NCBI RefSeq assembly: GCF_016728505.1 | Contig: NZ_CP068159.1 | Span: 1,240,001 to 1,304,000 of the forward strand | DNA: 64,000 nt | Origin: Corynebacterium riegelii | GTDB taxonomy: Bacteria; Actinomycetota; Actinomycetes; Mycobacteriales; Mycobacteriaceae | Direction of reading: 5' to 3' | Shown: positions 53,492 to 62,140 of the stretch, one piece after another | Layout of the letters: the number at the start of each line of letters is the position of its first letter | Numbering within the stretch: the first letter of the stretch is position 1 | Notes under the pieces: generated by a model | What the model was told of the DNA's origin: nothing | Databases searched by the model: none | What the model saw: the letters and a program-made list of their open reading frames with translations, nothing else | Made by a program: the position numbers and the translations under genes

Positions 53492-53526
53492 GAAAGACAC
53501 CCCCCGATGTGTATTTCGCACCATCC

Positions 53527-53532
53527 TACAAT
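53527..53532 (+). promoter_or_regulatory. -10 element of the ygjP-like gene (leaderless)
   Basis: TACAAT, 8 nt before the ATG at 53541, between divergent genes. Confidence 0.5.
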
Positions 53533-53540
53533 GCGAAGTC

Positions 53541-54035
53541 ATGGCAGACATCCCGTACACCGTGATTCGCTCCGCCAAACGCACCCGCACGGTGCAAGCC
53601 CGGATGGAAAACGGGGTGGCGGTCATCCGCATCCCGGCACGCATGAGCAAGGCGCAAGAGTCCGAGGTTGTTGCAGAGATGCTGGCAAAACTCCAGCGAA
53701 AATCCGCCCGCAACCCGCGCTCGGATGAGCAGTTGGCGCGCCGGGCGGAAGAACTCAACCAACAGGTCCTGGAGGGTCGCGCGCGGATCGGCTCGATCAG
53801 GTGGGTGGATAATCAGACCACGCGCTGGGGCTCCTGCACCGTGTCCACGGGGGATATCCGGTTGAGCAGCAGGCTTATAAGCGCCCCAACGTACGTCATC
53901 GACGCCGTCATCATCCACGAACTCACGCACACCTTCATCAGCGGGCACACGGAAGAGTTCTGGGCGTGGGCAGATCGTGCGCCGCACGCCGAGCGGGCGA
54001 AAGGCTACTTGGAAGCGCTGCAGCGCTTCGTCTAG
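53541..54035 (+). CDS. YgjP-like zinc metallopeptidase (DUF45)
   Basis: A 164-residue protein of the YgjP/SprT-like group. The zinc site is HELTHTFISGH with His126, Glu127, His130 and His136; TTRWGSCTVSTG before it is the conserved strand of DUF45. Cytoplasmic. The frame reaches 53310 but that part is antisense of the E1-like gene. Ends 4 nt inside the convergent DUF2342 gene. Substrate unknown. Confidence 0.87.
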   Translation: MADIPYTVIRSAKRTRTVQARMENGVAVIRIPARMSKAQESEVVAEMLAKLQRKSARNPRSDEQLARRAEELNQQVLEGRARIGSIRWVDNQTTRWGSCTVSTGDIRLSSRLISAPTYVIDAVIIHELTHTFISGHTEEFWAWADRAPHAERAKGYLEALQRFV

Positions 54036-55468
54036 TCCTCTTCGCCCTTTTCCGGATCCTCCGGATCTTCGGAGCCCTGCTTGCGCAGCTCTTCTTCCAT
54101 CTTGGCAAACTCGGCGTCGAAGTCGGTGTCCGGTTGATCGTCCAGAAGCATGTCAATGAACGCAGCGGGGTTGTCCAGGTGCTCGGCGGTGGGCAGGAAG
54201 TCCGGGTGGTCCCACACAGCGTCACGGCGCTGAACGCCAACCGCGTTTTCCGCACGGCGCCACAGCTCAGCGGCCTCACGGACCTTCGGGGCAGCCAGCT
54301 CAATGCCCACAACGTTGGCAAACGCCTGCTCCGCAGAACCGCCGGTTGCGCGGCGGCGCGCCCAGGCCTCTGCAAGCTGCGGGGCGGAAGGGATACGACC
54401 CTCCAGTGCCTCGTTGACCACAACGTCCACCCAGCCCTCAACCAGCGCCAGCAGGGTCTCTAGGCGCGAAGTGGCCGCGGCGTTGCGCGAGCCCACACGC
54501 GGCGCTAGGTCTTCGCCCTCAAGGTTCTGCAGGGCTTCCTGGATGGACTGCGGGTCACCAGACTCCAAGTTCAGCCCGCGTGCGACCTCTTCAAGGTGGG
54601 AAGTGTCAATCTCTAGGCCTGCGGCGTACTCCTCAACGGCGGATACAATGCGCTCAACTAGCCACGGCACGTGCTTGAACAGGCGCTGGCGCGCTGCCTC
54701 ACGTGCGGCGATGTAGACAATGACCTCCTGGCCAGGTACCTCAAGACCCTTGGCAATCTCGCTCACGTTGCCCGGCAGGATCGCCGCGACGTTGCTGGGA
54801 GCAACCGGCAGGCCGAAGTCGGTGCCGGTGAGCGCCTGCTGCGCCAAGTCACCGAGTGCGTGGCCCAGCTTCATGCCCATCTGCATGGAGTTCATCTGGC
54901 GCATCATGGTAGACATCGGCCCCATCATTTCGCGGACCTCGTCCGGCATGGTTGCCAGTTGGGCGCGGTTCATGTGGTCGGCCACCGGGTTGACCAGGCG
55001 CTTCCACATCGGCATGGTCTCCGCAATCCAGGTTTGCGCGTTCCATGCCTGTGCCTGCGCGCCGGAGGCGGGAAGGGTGGTGGCCTCATCCAGCCAGAGA
55101 TCTGCAAGCTTGACGGATTCCTCTACCGCCTTCGCATCACCCGCGGAAGCGTCCTTGGCACTGCCCAGGCGCTGGCGCGCCATGCGGCCTGCCAGCTCAA
55201 AATTCACTGCGTCGGCGTCGTTTTGGGCGTTCATGGAGCTGCCCATGCCGGAAAGCATCTGGCCGAACTGGTTCAAAATGTCGCCTAAACCGCCAGCGCC
55301 GCCGGCACCGCCGAAGCCTGCGCCGGGTTGGAAACTAAAGCCGAATGATGCGAACGGGTCGGAGTTGCCGCCGCCTGCGCCGCGGTCGTTGTCCCCGTTG
55401 CGGTTATCACCATTGTGGTCATCACCGTTGTTGTCGTTGGGGAAGGAGAAACCAAATCCGTTACTCAT
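54032..55468 (-). CDS. DUF2342 family zincin-like protein
   Basis: A 478-residue protein of the Rv3195 group, often annotated as zinc-dependent metalloprotease or F420-associated. The N-terminal 65 residues are Gly/Asn/Asp-rich and disordered, followed by helices. The family core is VIVYIAAREAARQRLF, then VPWLVERIVSAVEEYA. No textbook HExxH is present; the family's peptidase status is only predicted. The C-terminus is acidic. TAGTGT lies 8 nt before the ATG. Divergent from the PDZ-Lon-like gene. Confidence 0.85.
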   Translation of the reverse strand: MSNGFGFSFPNDNNGDDHNGDNRNGDNDRGAGGGNSDPFASFGFSFQPGAGFGGAGGAGGLGDILNQFGQMLSGMGSSMNAQNDADAVNFELAGRMARQRLGSAKDASAGDAKAVEESVKLADLWLDEATTLPASGAQAQAWNAQTWIAETMPMWKRLVNPVADHMNRAQLATMPDEVREMMGPMSTMMRQMNSMQMGMKLGHALGDLAQQALTGTDFGLPVAPSNVAAILPGNVSEIAKGLEVPGQEVIVYIAAREAARQRLFKHVPWLVERIVSAVEEYAAGLEIDTSHLEEVARGLNLESGDPQSIQEALQNLEGEDLAPRVGSRNAAATSRLETLLALVEGWVDVVVNEALEGRIPSAPQLAEAWARRRATGGSAEQAFANVVGIELAAPKVREAAELWRRAENAVGVQRRDAVWDHPDFLPTAEHLDNPAAFIDMLLDDQPDTDFDAEFAKMEEELRKQGSEDPEDPEKGEED

Positions 55469-55476
55469 ACCCGCCC

Positions 55477-55482
55477 ACACTA
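55477..55482 (-). promoter_or_regulatory. -10 element of the DUF2342 gene (leaderless)
   Basis: TAGTGT on the minus strand, 8 nt before ATG 55468. Confidence 0.45.
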
Positions 55483-55551
55483 CCGGCATGTGCCACACGT
55501 TGTTACGACGCAGGTCATATGCAGAAAAATTTTCTAGCTTCGGCTTTGGTC

Positions 55552-55557
55552 TATGCT
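55552..55557 (+). promoter_or_regulatory. -10 element of the PDZ-protease gene (leaderless)
   Basis: TATGCT, 8 nt before GTG 55566. Confidence 0.45.
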
Positions 55558-55565
55558 TATCGGCC

Positions 55566-56711
55566 GTGACAACTGTTGTACATCCCTCGCCGGAGCCTTC
55601 TCAGCAGCCGCCTGCGCGTAAGCCCGAATCGCCGGATCCGCGCAATACTCGCCGCGCCGCCATCGCATGGGGTGCGGTGCCGGTTGCGGTGCTGATGGGT
55701 TTATTAACGGTTGACCACATCCCGGGCACCGATATTTCCCTTACCGTGCCGTTTGCTGCCCAGGGCCCGGGCCCGATGTTTGACACACTCGGGGAGGTTG
55801 CAGGGGAGCCTGTCGTGCGTATCGACGGTGCCGAGACCGACCAAACCTCCGGCACCTTAAACATGACCACGGTGTCTGTGCGTACGAACATGACGCTGCT
55901 GCAGACCCTGAACCGGTGGATTACTACGGATGACACGATTGTGCCCGTAGAGCAGGTCATGCCGCGTGATTTAAGCCCGGAGGAAGTCAAGGAGTACAAC
56001 ACTCGGGCGTTTGTGGCCTCTGAGGCCTCCGCCACGGTTGCGGCGATGAACTACTTGGGCAGGCCCACGCGCGTGGTTATCCATGAGGTGGTCGACGGTG
56101 CCGCAGCCCACGGCAAGTTGGAGGCCGAAGACACCATTACTGCCATCAACGGCCAGGCCGTAACCAAGCCGGGCGAGGTCCAGGAGCTGGTGCGTGCGCT
56201 CAAGCCTGGCGACGATGTTGCAGTCACCGTGATGCGCGGTGACGGAGCTGGCGCCGAAGAGCACACCGTAGATGTCACGCTGGGTGAAAACCCGCATGAA
56301 AAAGACGTGGCCATGCTGGGGATTTTGATGACCTCTGAGCCAGGCGACGGCGTGGAAGTGACCTACAACCTCAACGACGTCGGCGGCCCGAGCGCCGGCA
56401 TGATTTTTGCGCTTGCCGTAATTGACAAGCTTTCCCCGGGTGAGCTCACACACGGGCGCACCGTGGCGGGTACCGGCACGATCAACGAGGAAGGTCAGGT
56501 CGGCCCGATCGGTGGCATTACGCACAAGCTCGCCGGTGCGCGCGATGGGGGAGTGGAACTCTTCCTGGCTCCCGCGGGTAACTGCGCAGAAGCCAGCCGG
56601 GTCGATTCCGGCGAGATGGTGGTGGCCAAGGTGGACACGCTTGATGATGCGGTGAAGGCGCTTGATGATTTCGCCGCTGGCCGCGACGTGCTTACCTGCG
56701 AGGCGAACTAG
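55566..56711 (+). CDS. Membrane-anchored PDZ and Lon-like (S16) protease
   Basis: Rv3194c-type protease of 381 residues. One N-terminal membrane segment (about 32-50), an exterior domain with a PDZ fold (about 155-245), and a Lon-type S16 domain. The catalytic pair is Ser276 (GGPSAGM) and Lys321 (THKLAGA), spaced as in Lon. It lacks the ATPase part of Lon. The GTG at 55566 removes a 282-codon upstream frame that is antisense of the DUF2342 gene. Substrate unknown. Confidence 0.88.
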   Translation: MTTVVHPSPEPSQQPPARKPESPDPRNTRRAAIAWGAVPVAVLMGLLTVDHIPGTDISLTVPFAAQGPGPMFDTLGEVAGEPVVRIDGAETDQTSGTLNMTTVSVRTNMTLLQTLNRWITTDDTIVPVEQVMPRDLSPEEVKEYNTRAFVASEASATVAAMNYLGRPTRVVIHEVVDGAAAHGKLEAEDTITAINGQAVTKPGEVQELVRALKPGDDVAVTVMRGDGAGAEEHTVDVTLGENPHEKDVAMLGILMTSEPGDGVEVTYNLNDVGGPSAGMIFALAVIDKLSPGELTHGRTVAGTGTINEEGQVGPIGGITHKLAGARDGGVELFLAPAGNCAEASRVDSGEMVVAKVDTLDDAVKALDDFAAGRDVLTCEAN

Positions 56712-56714
56712 CCG

Positions 56715-57455
56715 CTAGTTCGAGGCCGTCTCCTCGGCCTCGGCTTCAGTCTCAGCCTCTGCTGACTTGGTTGCAGCAGTCGTGCCAGGCGTGGAGACTT
56801 CCCCGGTCTGCTGCGCAAGCCCAAGCTCGTAGATGAGGGTGCGGGGATCCACATCGTCGGTGGAGATCAGCTGCTGCATCACCTGGCCGGTGTTGTTGTC
56901 CACCACGGTGATAATCGCGGAGTTAGCCAGCACCGACCAGCCAACAATGCGGTCATTTTCGTCCTCCACCACACGTGAGGAGCGCAACTGCGTCAGCAGC
57001 TGGGTGGTGGAAGCAGCCTTCGACTCAGAGTCAAAGAACTGGAACTGGCCAATTTCACGGCCGCTGCAGTTATACGCACCGTCGAAGCCGCCTTCGGTGC
57101 ACTCATCCAGCTGGGCGAAAAATGACGCCGGCGCCAGGGTTGCAAAATGCTCCGCAACCTCATCCAAAGTGGAGTTTTCTTCCTTCGCCGTCGAAGTGGC
57201 ACTGGTTGCAGTGCTCTTGCTTGTCGACGAAGAGGCCGACGCCGAAGACGCCGTAGTTGCCGAGGTTGTTGCGGACGACGTTGCAGACGTTGTTGTCGGC
57301 GCCGTGGTCGTCGTAGATGCCGAAGATGAGGCGGCGCTCGTCGTCGAAGAAGCAGGCTCCGGGTCCTCGGCGTCGTTGCCACAGGCGCTCAGCGTTAATG
57401 CAACAGCAGCCGCGGTAGCGGGAATGGTCAGGTGTCGTTTCAGCACAGTTCTCAT
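56715..57455 (-). CDS. Lipoprotein with Ser/Thr linker, unknown
   Basis: A 246-residue lipoprotein: signal with lipobox LSAC (about residues 21-24), a Ser/Thr/Ala linker to about residue 90 that should cross the wall, then a small domain with two cysteines (DECTEGGFDGAYNC) and IGQFQFFDSESKA. ATG 57455 is taken; ATG 57491 or 57467 would add residues before the signal. No family recognised. Confidence 0.78.
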   Translation of the reverse strand: MRTVLKRHLTIPATAAAVALTLSACGNDAEDPEPASSTTSAASSSASTTTTAPTTTSATSSATTSATTASSASASSSTSKSTATSATSTAKEENSTLDEVAEHFATLAPASFFAQLDECTEGGFDGAYNCSGREIGQFQFFDSESKAASTTQLLTQLRSSRVVEDENDRIVGWSVLANSAIITVVDNNTGQVMQQLISTDDVDPRTLIYELGLAQQTGEVSTPGTTAATKSAEAETEAEAEETASN

Positions 57456-57468
57456 GTTACGGCTCATT

Positions 57469-57987
57469 TTATGCCAGCTCATCCGGGTCATGCGTCAGGC
57501 TATATTGCAGCGCGGCAATCACCGTCGGCGCCACATCCGGCCCACCACGCAGCTCAATCTTGTCTTGCGCGAACAATCCGCCCGCTTCCAACTCCTCCTC
57601 GGTGGGGCGAAGCTGGAGGAGCGTTTGCACGATATCGTTATCACGCAGAGCCCCCGAAAACAGCCGTGCCGGGCGCGGGGAGGGGTCCTCGGAGGAAGAA
57701 TCGCGGAAGATGATCTCCTGGGCCAGGATCACACCTTCCACCTCATGCGGCCATGCAACGCGGGCAACGTAGTCGGCGAGTTCCTCAGAACCCGGCTGGA
57801 TGTGATCCGGCAGGGTTTGCACAACAAGCGTCAGCGGCGAGTTATCTGCCCGGTCGAGCTCCTCCAGCTGATCAACCAAAAGTTCACTAGGTACCAGGCC
57901 AAACAGGGTTGGCGGCGCGTCCCATCCTTCCGCGTGGACGAACTCGACGGCCTCCATCATCGCCTTATTCAGCGCCTGCTGTTGCAT
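57469..57987 (-). CDS. PPA1309 family protein
   Basis: A 172-residue actinobacterial protein of the PPA1309 group (conserved ALNKAMMEAVEFVHAEGWD at the start, GVILAQEIIFRD later). It sits beside the UPF0182 gene in many actinobacteria. No membrane segment. The start has AGAAGGG 10 nt upstream. The lipoprotein gene follows downstream on the same strand with a 13-nt gap. Function unknown. Confidence 0.83.
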   Translation of the reverse strand: MQQQALNKAMMEAVEFVHAEGWDAPPTLFGLVPSELLVDQLEELDRADNSPLTLVVQTLPDHIQPGSEELADYVARVAWPHEVEGVILAQEIIFRDSSSEDPSPRPARLFSGALRDNDIVQTLLQLRPTEEELEAGGLFAQDKIELRGGPDVAPTVIAALQYSLTHDPDELA

Positions 57988-58077
57988 GCCTTGGGAACCC
58001 TTCTAACGTTTTTTGCGTTGGACTATTTAGGCTAGAAGCCTACTTAGAAGTTTGCAGCCGCGATAAAAGGAGAAGGA
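57988..58077. promoter_or_regulatory. Divergent promoter region with TAGGCT dyad
   Basis: A perfect dyad TAGGCT-AGA-AGCCTA (58028-58042) lies midway between the PPA1309 and UPF0182 genes and may be an operator. Confidence 0.45.
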
Positions 58078-61035
58078 TTGACTACCCGCGTCAACCCGCC
58101 AAGACCAAGTGCCAGTAAGCCGAACCGGGGGTTATGGACCGCGGTTAGCATTCTTGGCGTCATCCTCATTGTCCTACCAATGCTGGTGGGCCTTTACACC
58201 GACTTTTTATGGTTCGGTGAACTGGACTTCCGCTCCGTGTTCAACAAGATGGTCCTGGCCAGGGTGATCCTCTTTGTCCTCTTCGCTGCCATTGGCGGGG
58301 CGATAGCTTTCTTCGCCGCGCGTATTGCGTGGAAGGGCCGGCCTGGTCTGGACAGTGACCCGTTTGCGCCGAACGCGAAGTACCGCGCACAGCTTGAGCA
58401 GGGTATCCGCTCCATCCTGGTGTGGGTGCCGCTGGTCGTCGCACTGTTCGCCGGTCTTGCTGGTCAGGGCCTGTGGCGCACGCTGCTTCTGGCACTCAAC
58501 GGTGAGAGCTTCGGGGTCAATGACGCACAGTTTGGGCGTGACCTTGGCTTCTACGCATTCCAGCTGCCGGCAATAACTGCGCTGGTGGACATCCTGTCCA
58601 TGCTGCTTGTCGTGGCGTTTTTGATCGGTGCGGTAACCCACTACCTGTTGGGCGGTATCCGCATTGCCAGCAACCTGACCGGCGCTACCGGTGGTGTGTC
58701 CAAGGCGGCACGTGTGCAGCTGGCGGTTACCGCTGGCCTGTGGATGCTGTTGAAGGCGGCAAGCTACTGGCTTGAGCGCTACCAGCTGCTGTACGCACGC
58801 AACGACATTTTCACGGGTGCGTCCTACACCTCCGTCAACGCGATGCTGCCGGCCAAGATCATCCTGACGATCATTGCGGTGCTGGTTGCCGTGGCGTTCT
58901 TCGCCTCCGTTGTGTACAAGGACCTGCGCATCCCGGTGCTTGGCACGGTGCTGATGCTGGTCAGCTCCCTGGTTGTTGGCAACGTGTGGCCGGCGCTGCT
59001 TGAGCAGTTCAGCGTAAAGCCGAACCGCCAGGCCAAGGAGTACGAGTACATTGGCCGCAATATTGAGGCCACCCGCTTCGCGTACGGGCTCACCGATGAG
59101 ACGGTGACGTACGAGGAAAACTGGGGCCAGTCCACTACCTCGAATGCTGAGGTGGCAAGTGATGCGGCGACGATTTCTAACATCCGTCTGCTTGACCCAG
59201 ACATCATCTCGCCGACGTTTACCCAGAACCAGCAGCTGCGTAACTTCTACGGCTTCCCGGAGCAGCTGGCCATGGACCGCTATGAGATGGACGGCGAGAT
59301 GCGCGACTTCGTGGTCGCTGCGCGCGAGCTCAACCCGAACTCGCTTTCTGAAAACCAGCGTGACTGGATTAACCGCCACACCGTGTACACCCACGGCAAC
59401 GGCTTTATCGCAGCGCAGGCGAACACGGTTGATGAGGCAGCCCAAGACGCAGGTTCCACCCGTGGTGGCCTGCCCATCTTCACGGTGTCTGATCTGCAGA
59501 CCAATGAGAAGGCTCGCGAAAACGACGAGGCTGAGGAGCTGGGTATTCGCGTAGATGAGCCGCGTATTTACTACGGTCCGGTGATCGCTTCTGCGCAGGA
59601 TGGTCTGGATTACGCCATTGTGGGCGACAACGGCCAGGGCCCGGTGGAGTATGACACCGATACCACCACCTACACCTACACCGGTGAGGGTGGCGTGAAT
59701 GTTGGTAACTGGATCAACCGTGTCGCGTATGCGGTGAAGTACCAGGAGCTGAACCTGCTGCTGTCTGACCGTGTTGGCGGCCAGTCCAAGATTCTGTACG
59801 ACCGTGATCCGCGCCAGCGTGTGGAGAAGGTCGCACCGTGGCTGACCACGGATTCCAAGACGTACCCTGCGGTTATTGATGGCCGCGTGAAGTGGATCGT
59901 GGACGGCTACACCACGCTGAGCCGCCTGCCGTACTCCTCGCGTCAATCGCTGACTGGTGCGACGGTGGATGCGCTGAACCCGGACGGCACCACGCAGCGT
60001 GTGATTAACAATGACTTGGGCTACATCCGCAACTCCGTCAAGGCGACGGTGGATGCCTACGACGGTACGGTTGAGCTCTACGCGTTCGACGAGTCTGATC
60101 CGGTGCTGCAGGCCTGGATGGGTGTCTTCCCGAACACGGTGAACCCGGCTAGCGAGATCTCTGACACGCTGCGTGATCACCTGCGCTACCCAGAGGATCT
60201 GTTCAAGGTGCAGCGCCAGCTTTTGGCTCGCTACCACGTGGATGACCCGGGTGTGTTCTTTAACAACGACGCGTTCTGGTCCGTACCTAATGACCCGACC
60301 GCGCCGGAAGGCCGCGACCAGCTGGATCAGCCGCCGTACTACATCGTGGCATCTGATCCGGAGACGGGCGCACCGTCCTTCCAGCTGATCACCCCGTACC
60401 GTGGCCTGAACCGTGAGTTCCTCTCGGCCCACATGTCGGTGTCTTCTGACCCGGAGAACTACGGGCGTATCACGGTGCGAGTCTTGCCAACGAACACGCA
60501 AACTCAAGGCCCGAAGCAGGCTCAGGATGCGCTGATGTCTTCTGACCAGGTGGCGCGTGACCGCACCCTGTGGGAGGGCTCCAACGATCTGAAGAACGGC
60601 AACCTGCTCACCTTGCCGGTGGGTGGCGGCGAGATCCTTTACGTGGAGCCGATCTACTCGCAACGTAAGGACCAAGAGTCTGCGTTCCCGAAGTTGCTGC
60701 GCGTGCTGGTGTTCTACCGTGGCCAGGTTGGCTACGCGCCGACCATCTCCCAGGCCTTGAGCCAGGTTGGCATCAACTCGGCTGCCGTGCAGGAGATCGA
60801 GGTTGTAGACGAGAACGCTCAGGCCGATAAGCCTTCCGCTCCAGAGAATGAGAGCGGGGAGCAGTCGGCTGAGCAGCCTACCGGTGGGGCAGAGAACGTT
60901 GACGAGGCAATGAACAACCTCAACAACGCACTGCGTCAGCTTGAGACTGCACGCGACGGTTCCTTCGAGGAGTACGGCCGCGCACTGGACCAGCTGGATC
61001 GCGCGGTGAAGGAGTACCAGGACCTGACTCGCTAA
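58078..61035 (+). CDS. UPF0182 family large membrane protein
   Basis: A 985-residue protein with seven membrane segments in the first third (the first at about 20-42) and a large exterior domain of about 600 residues beginning near EYEYIGRNIEATRFAYGL. The tail is Glu/Ala-rich and coiled (NNLNNALRQLETARDG). It matches the Rv3193c group, which has no known function. A TTG start at 58078 with AAGGAGAAGGA upstream is used. Confidence 0.9.
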   Translation: MTTRVNPPRPSASKPNRGLWTAVSILGVILIVLPMLVGLYTDFLWFGELDFRSVFNKMVLARVILFVLFAAIGGAIAFFAARIAWKGRPGLDSDPFAPNAKYRAQLEQGIRSILVWVPLVVALFAGLAGQGLWRTLLLALNGESFGVNDAQFGRDLGFYAFQLPAITALVDILSMLLVVAFLIGAVTHYLLGGIRIASNLTGATGGVSKAARVQLAVTAGLWMLLKAASYWLERYQLLYARNDIFTGASYTSVNAMLPAKIILTIIAVLVAVAFFASVVYKDLRIPVLGTVLMLVSSLVVGNVWPALLEQFSVKPNRQAKEYEYIGRNIEATRFAYGLTDETVTYEENWGQSTTSNAEVASDAATISNIRLLDPDIISPTFTQNQQLRNFYGFPEQLAMDRYEMDGEMRDFVVAARELNPNSLSENQRDWINRHTVYTHGNGFIAAQANTVDEAAQDAGSTRGGLPIFTVSDLQTNEKARENDEAEELGIRVDEPRIYYGPVIASAQDGLDYAIVGDNGQGPVEYDTDTTTYTYTGEGGVNVGNWINRVAYAVKYQELNLLLSDRVGGQSKILYDRDPRQRVEKVAPWLTTDSKTYPAVIDGRVKWIVDGYTTLSRLPYSSRQSLTGATVDALNPDGTTQRVINNDLGYIRNSVKATVDAYDGTVELYAFDESDPVLQAWMGVFPNTVNPASEISDTLRDHLRYPEDLFKVQRQLLARYHVDDPGVFFNNDAFWSVPNDPTAPEGRDQLDQPPYYIVASDPETGAPSFQLITPYRGLNREFLSAHMSVSSDPENYGRITVRVLPTNTQTQGPKQAQDALMSSDQVARDRTLWEGSNDLKNGNLLTLPVGGGEILYVEPIYSQRKDQESAFPKLLRVLVFYRGQVGYAPTISQALSQVGINSAAVQEIEVVDENAQADKPSAPENESGEQSAEQPTGGAENVDEAMNNLNNALRQLETARDGSFEEYGRALDQLDRAVKEYQDLTR

Positions 61036-61078
61036 GGCGTCAAGGCTGACCCGCCTTATCCCGTCTTAGCCAGCGGAT

Positions 61079-61107
61079 TTGGTGCCCCGCGGCGGTGGAC
61101 GTATAGT
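61079..61107 (+). promoter_or_regulatory. Promoter of the initiator tRNA
   Basis: TTGGTG, 17 nt, TATAGT. The -10 lies in the loop of an exact GTGGAC/GTCCAC dyad (61095-61114). Confidence 0.65.
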
Positions 61108-61156
61108 AGTCCACGTTGCCGATTATGGCAGCAGGTGAAATGAATATCTCACCCGT

Positions 61157-61233
61157 CGCGGGGTGGAGCAGCTCGGTAGCTCGCTGGGCTCATAACCCAG
61201 AGGTCGTAGGTTCGAATCCTGCCCCCGCTACCA
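61157..61233 (+). tRNA. Initiator tRNA-fMet (CAT)
   Basis: 77 nt with encoded CCA. The anticodon loop is CTCATAA (anticodon CAT), the anticodon stem has the three G-C pairs GGG/CCC that mark initiators, and the first base pair C1-U72 is unpaired, as in actinobacterial initiators. The T loop is TTCGAAT. Confidence 0.97.
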
Positions 61234-61239
61234 ACTTCC

Positions 61240-61285
61240 AAGCCCCTACCAGGAGAAACACTGGTAGGGGCTTTAGTTATTTCTC
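61240..61285 (+). terminator. Terminator of the initiator tRNA
   Basis: AAGCCCCTACCA (61240-61251) pairs fully with TGGTAGGGGCTT (61262-61273), then TAGTTATTTCTC. Confidence 0.85.
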
Positions 61286-61566
61286 TTAAGGCGCACGTCC
61301 TGGGACTCAAATCGGGACTTTAGCGATGGCATTTTGTCACTTAAGCCGGTTTGGAAGTGATGGGGTTAAGTGACAATTTTCGATTTTGTGACCTTGGATG
61401 ACTGTGTCGTTTTGAGGAGTCGTCTGCACGGATTTCAGAAGTCCTCTGTACTATCGCCATCCACTCCGGAGAGGCCGCGGGCGTTCGTCCACTTCATCTG
61501 GAACGCGATTCGACAGAGCGCATTCAATACGATGGTCTTTTTCTCCCTGCGAAGGATGGGGGCAGT
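61286..61566. other. 281-bp region behind the tRNA
   Basis: Contains an 11-bp inverted repeat TTGTCACTTAA/TTAAGTGACAA (61334-61344 and 61366-61376). No gene is supported; small frames here have no protein features. Base composition is more A/T-rich than upstream by eye. Confidence 0.5.
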
Positions 61567-61971
61567 TTAGGGTGCCAGGGTGTTGACCAGATCGAGGAAT
61601 TCCTCAGCGTAGGCAATTTGCTTGCGTAGCTTTTCGTAGCGGGTGCGCGTCTCCTCACGAATGTCGGCAAGGGTGGCCTTGGCATTACTCCGTGCCTGCT
61701 GTGCGGTATCACTGTCCTGCCCGCCATCTGAACTATGAAGAATCTCCGCAGCTTCCAGGAATTCCCGCATCTGATCCAGAGTAAACCCCAGCGGTTTCAT
61801 CCGTCGCACCAGCAAAACACGACGTACATCAGCCTCACTATAAAGCCTGAACCCACCAGGGCTACGCCCCGATGGGGTAATCAGGCCGACGTTGTCATAA
61901 TAACGCAAGGTGGGAATCGACAACCCCGTCTGGTCAACGACCTCGCCGATCTTGAAATTACTGTTTTGCAT
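61567..61971 (-). CDS. MerR family regulator
   Basis: A 134-residue MerR-type regulator. The winged-helix part is FKIGEVVDQTGLSIPTLRYY and SPGGFRLYSEADVRRV; then comes a long coiled helix for dimerisation. There is no cysteine at all, so it does not sense metals or redox through thiols; a small-molecule or stress ligand is more likely. Divergent from the SulP gene, which it probably controls through the 17-bp dyad in between. Confidence 0.9.
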   Translation of the reverse strand: MQNSNFKIGEVVDQTGLSIPTLRYYDNVGLITPSGRSPGGFRLYSEADVRRVLLVRRMKPLGFTLDQMREFLEAAEILHSSDGGQDSDTAQQARSNAKATLADIREETRTRYEKLRKQIAYAEEFLDLVNTLAP

Positions 61972-62066
61972 TGCCTGTTCTCCTTCACGGTGATGTTGCC
62001 CACGGGTTCCTGTGCCTGGGTTGGCGGTTGAGTAAAACTCCCGCTACCATGACCACCATCACCAAA

Positions 62067-62083
62067 CCTAAAGTTACTAGAGG
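62067..62083. promoter_or_regulatory. Putative MerR operator
   Basis: CCTAAAGTTACTAGAGG is a dyad of form CCTnnAGTnACTnnAGG in the intergenic region between merR and sulP. Its layout recalls SoxR-type boxes. Confidence 0.6.
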
Positions 62084-62140
62084 GTTGGATTCCTTTCGGG
62101 CGTTCGCCCAGTTACCTATCCCCTCAAAGATTGGACATCT

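Noticed and set aside
52637..54035. Thiazole/oxazole peptide biosynthesis cluster
   Set aside because: Only the E1-like protein is present; no YcaO, oxidase or precursor peptide was seen nearby.
58207..60675. 822-codon minus-strand frame
   Set aside because: Antisense of UPF0182, a result of its GC-rich codon pattern.
61370..61570. 66-codon frame as transposase remnant
   Set aside because: No motif of any transposase family is visible, and the frame overlaps the merR 3' end.
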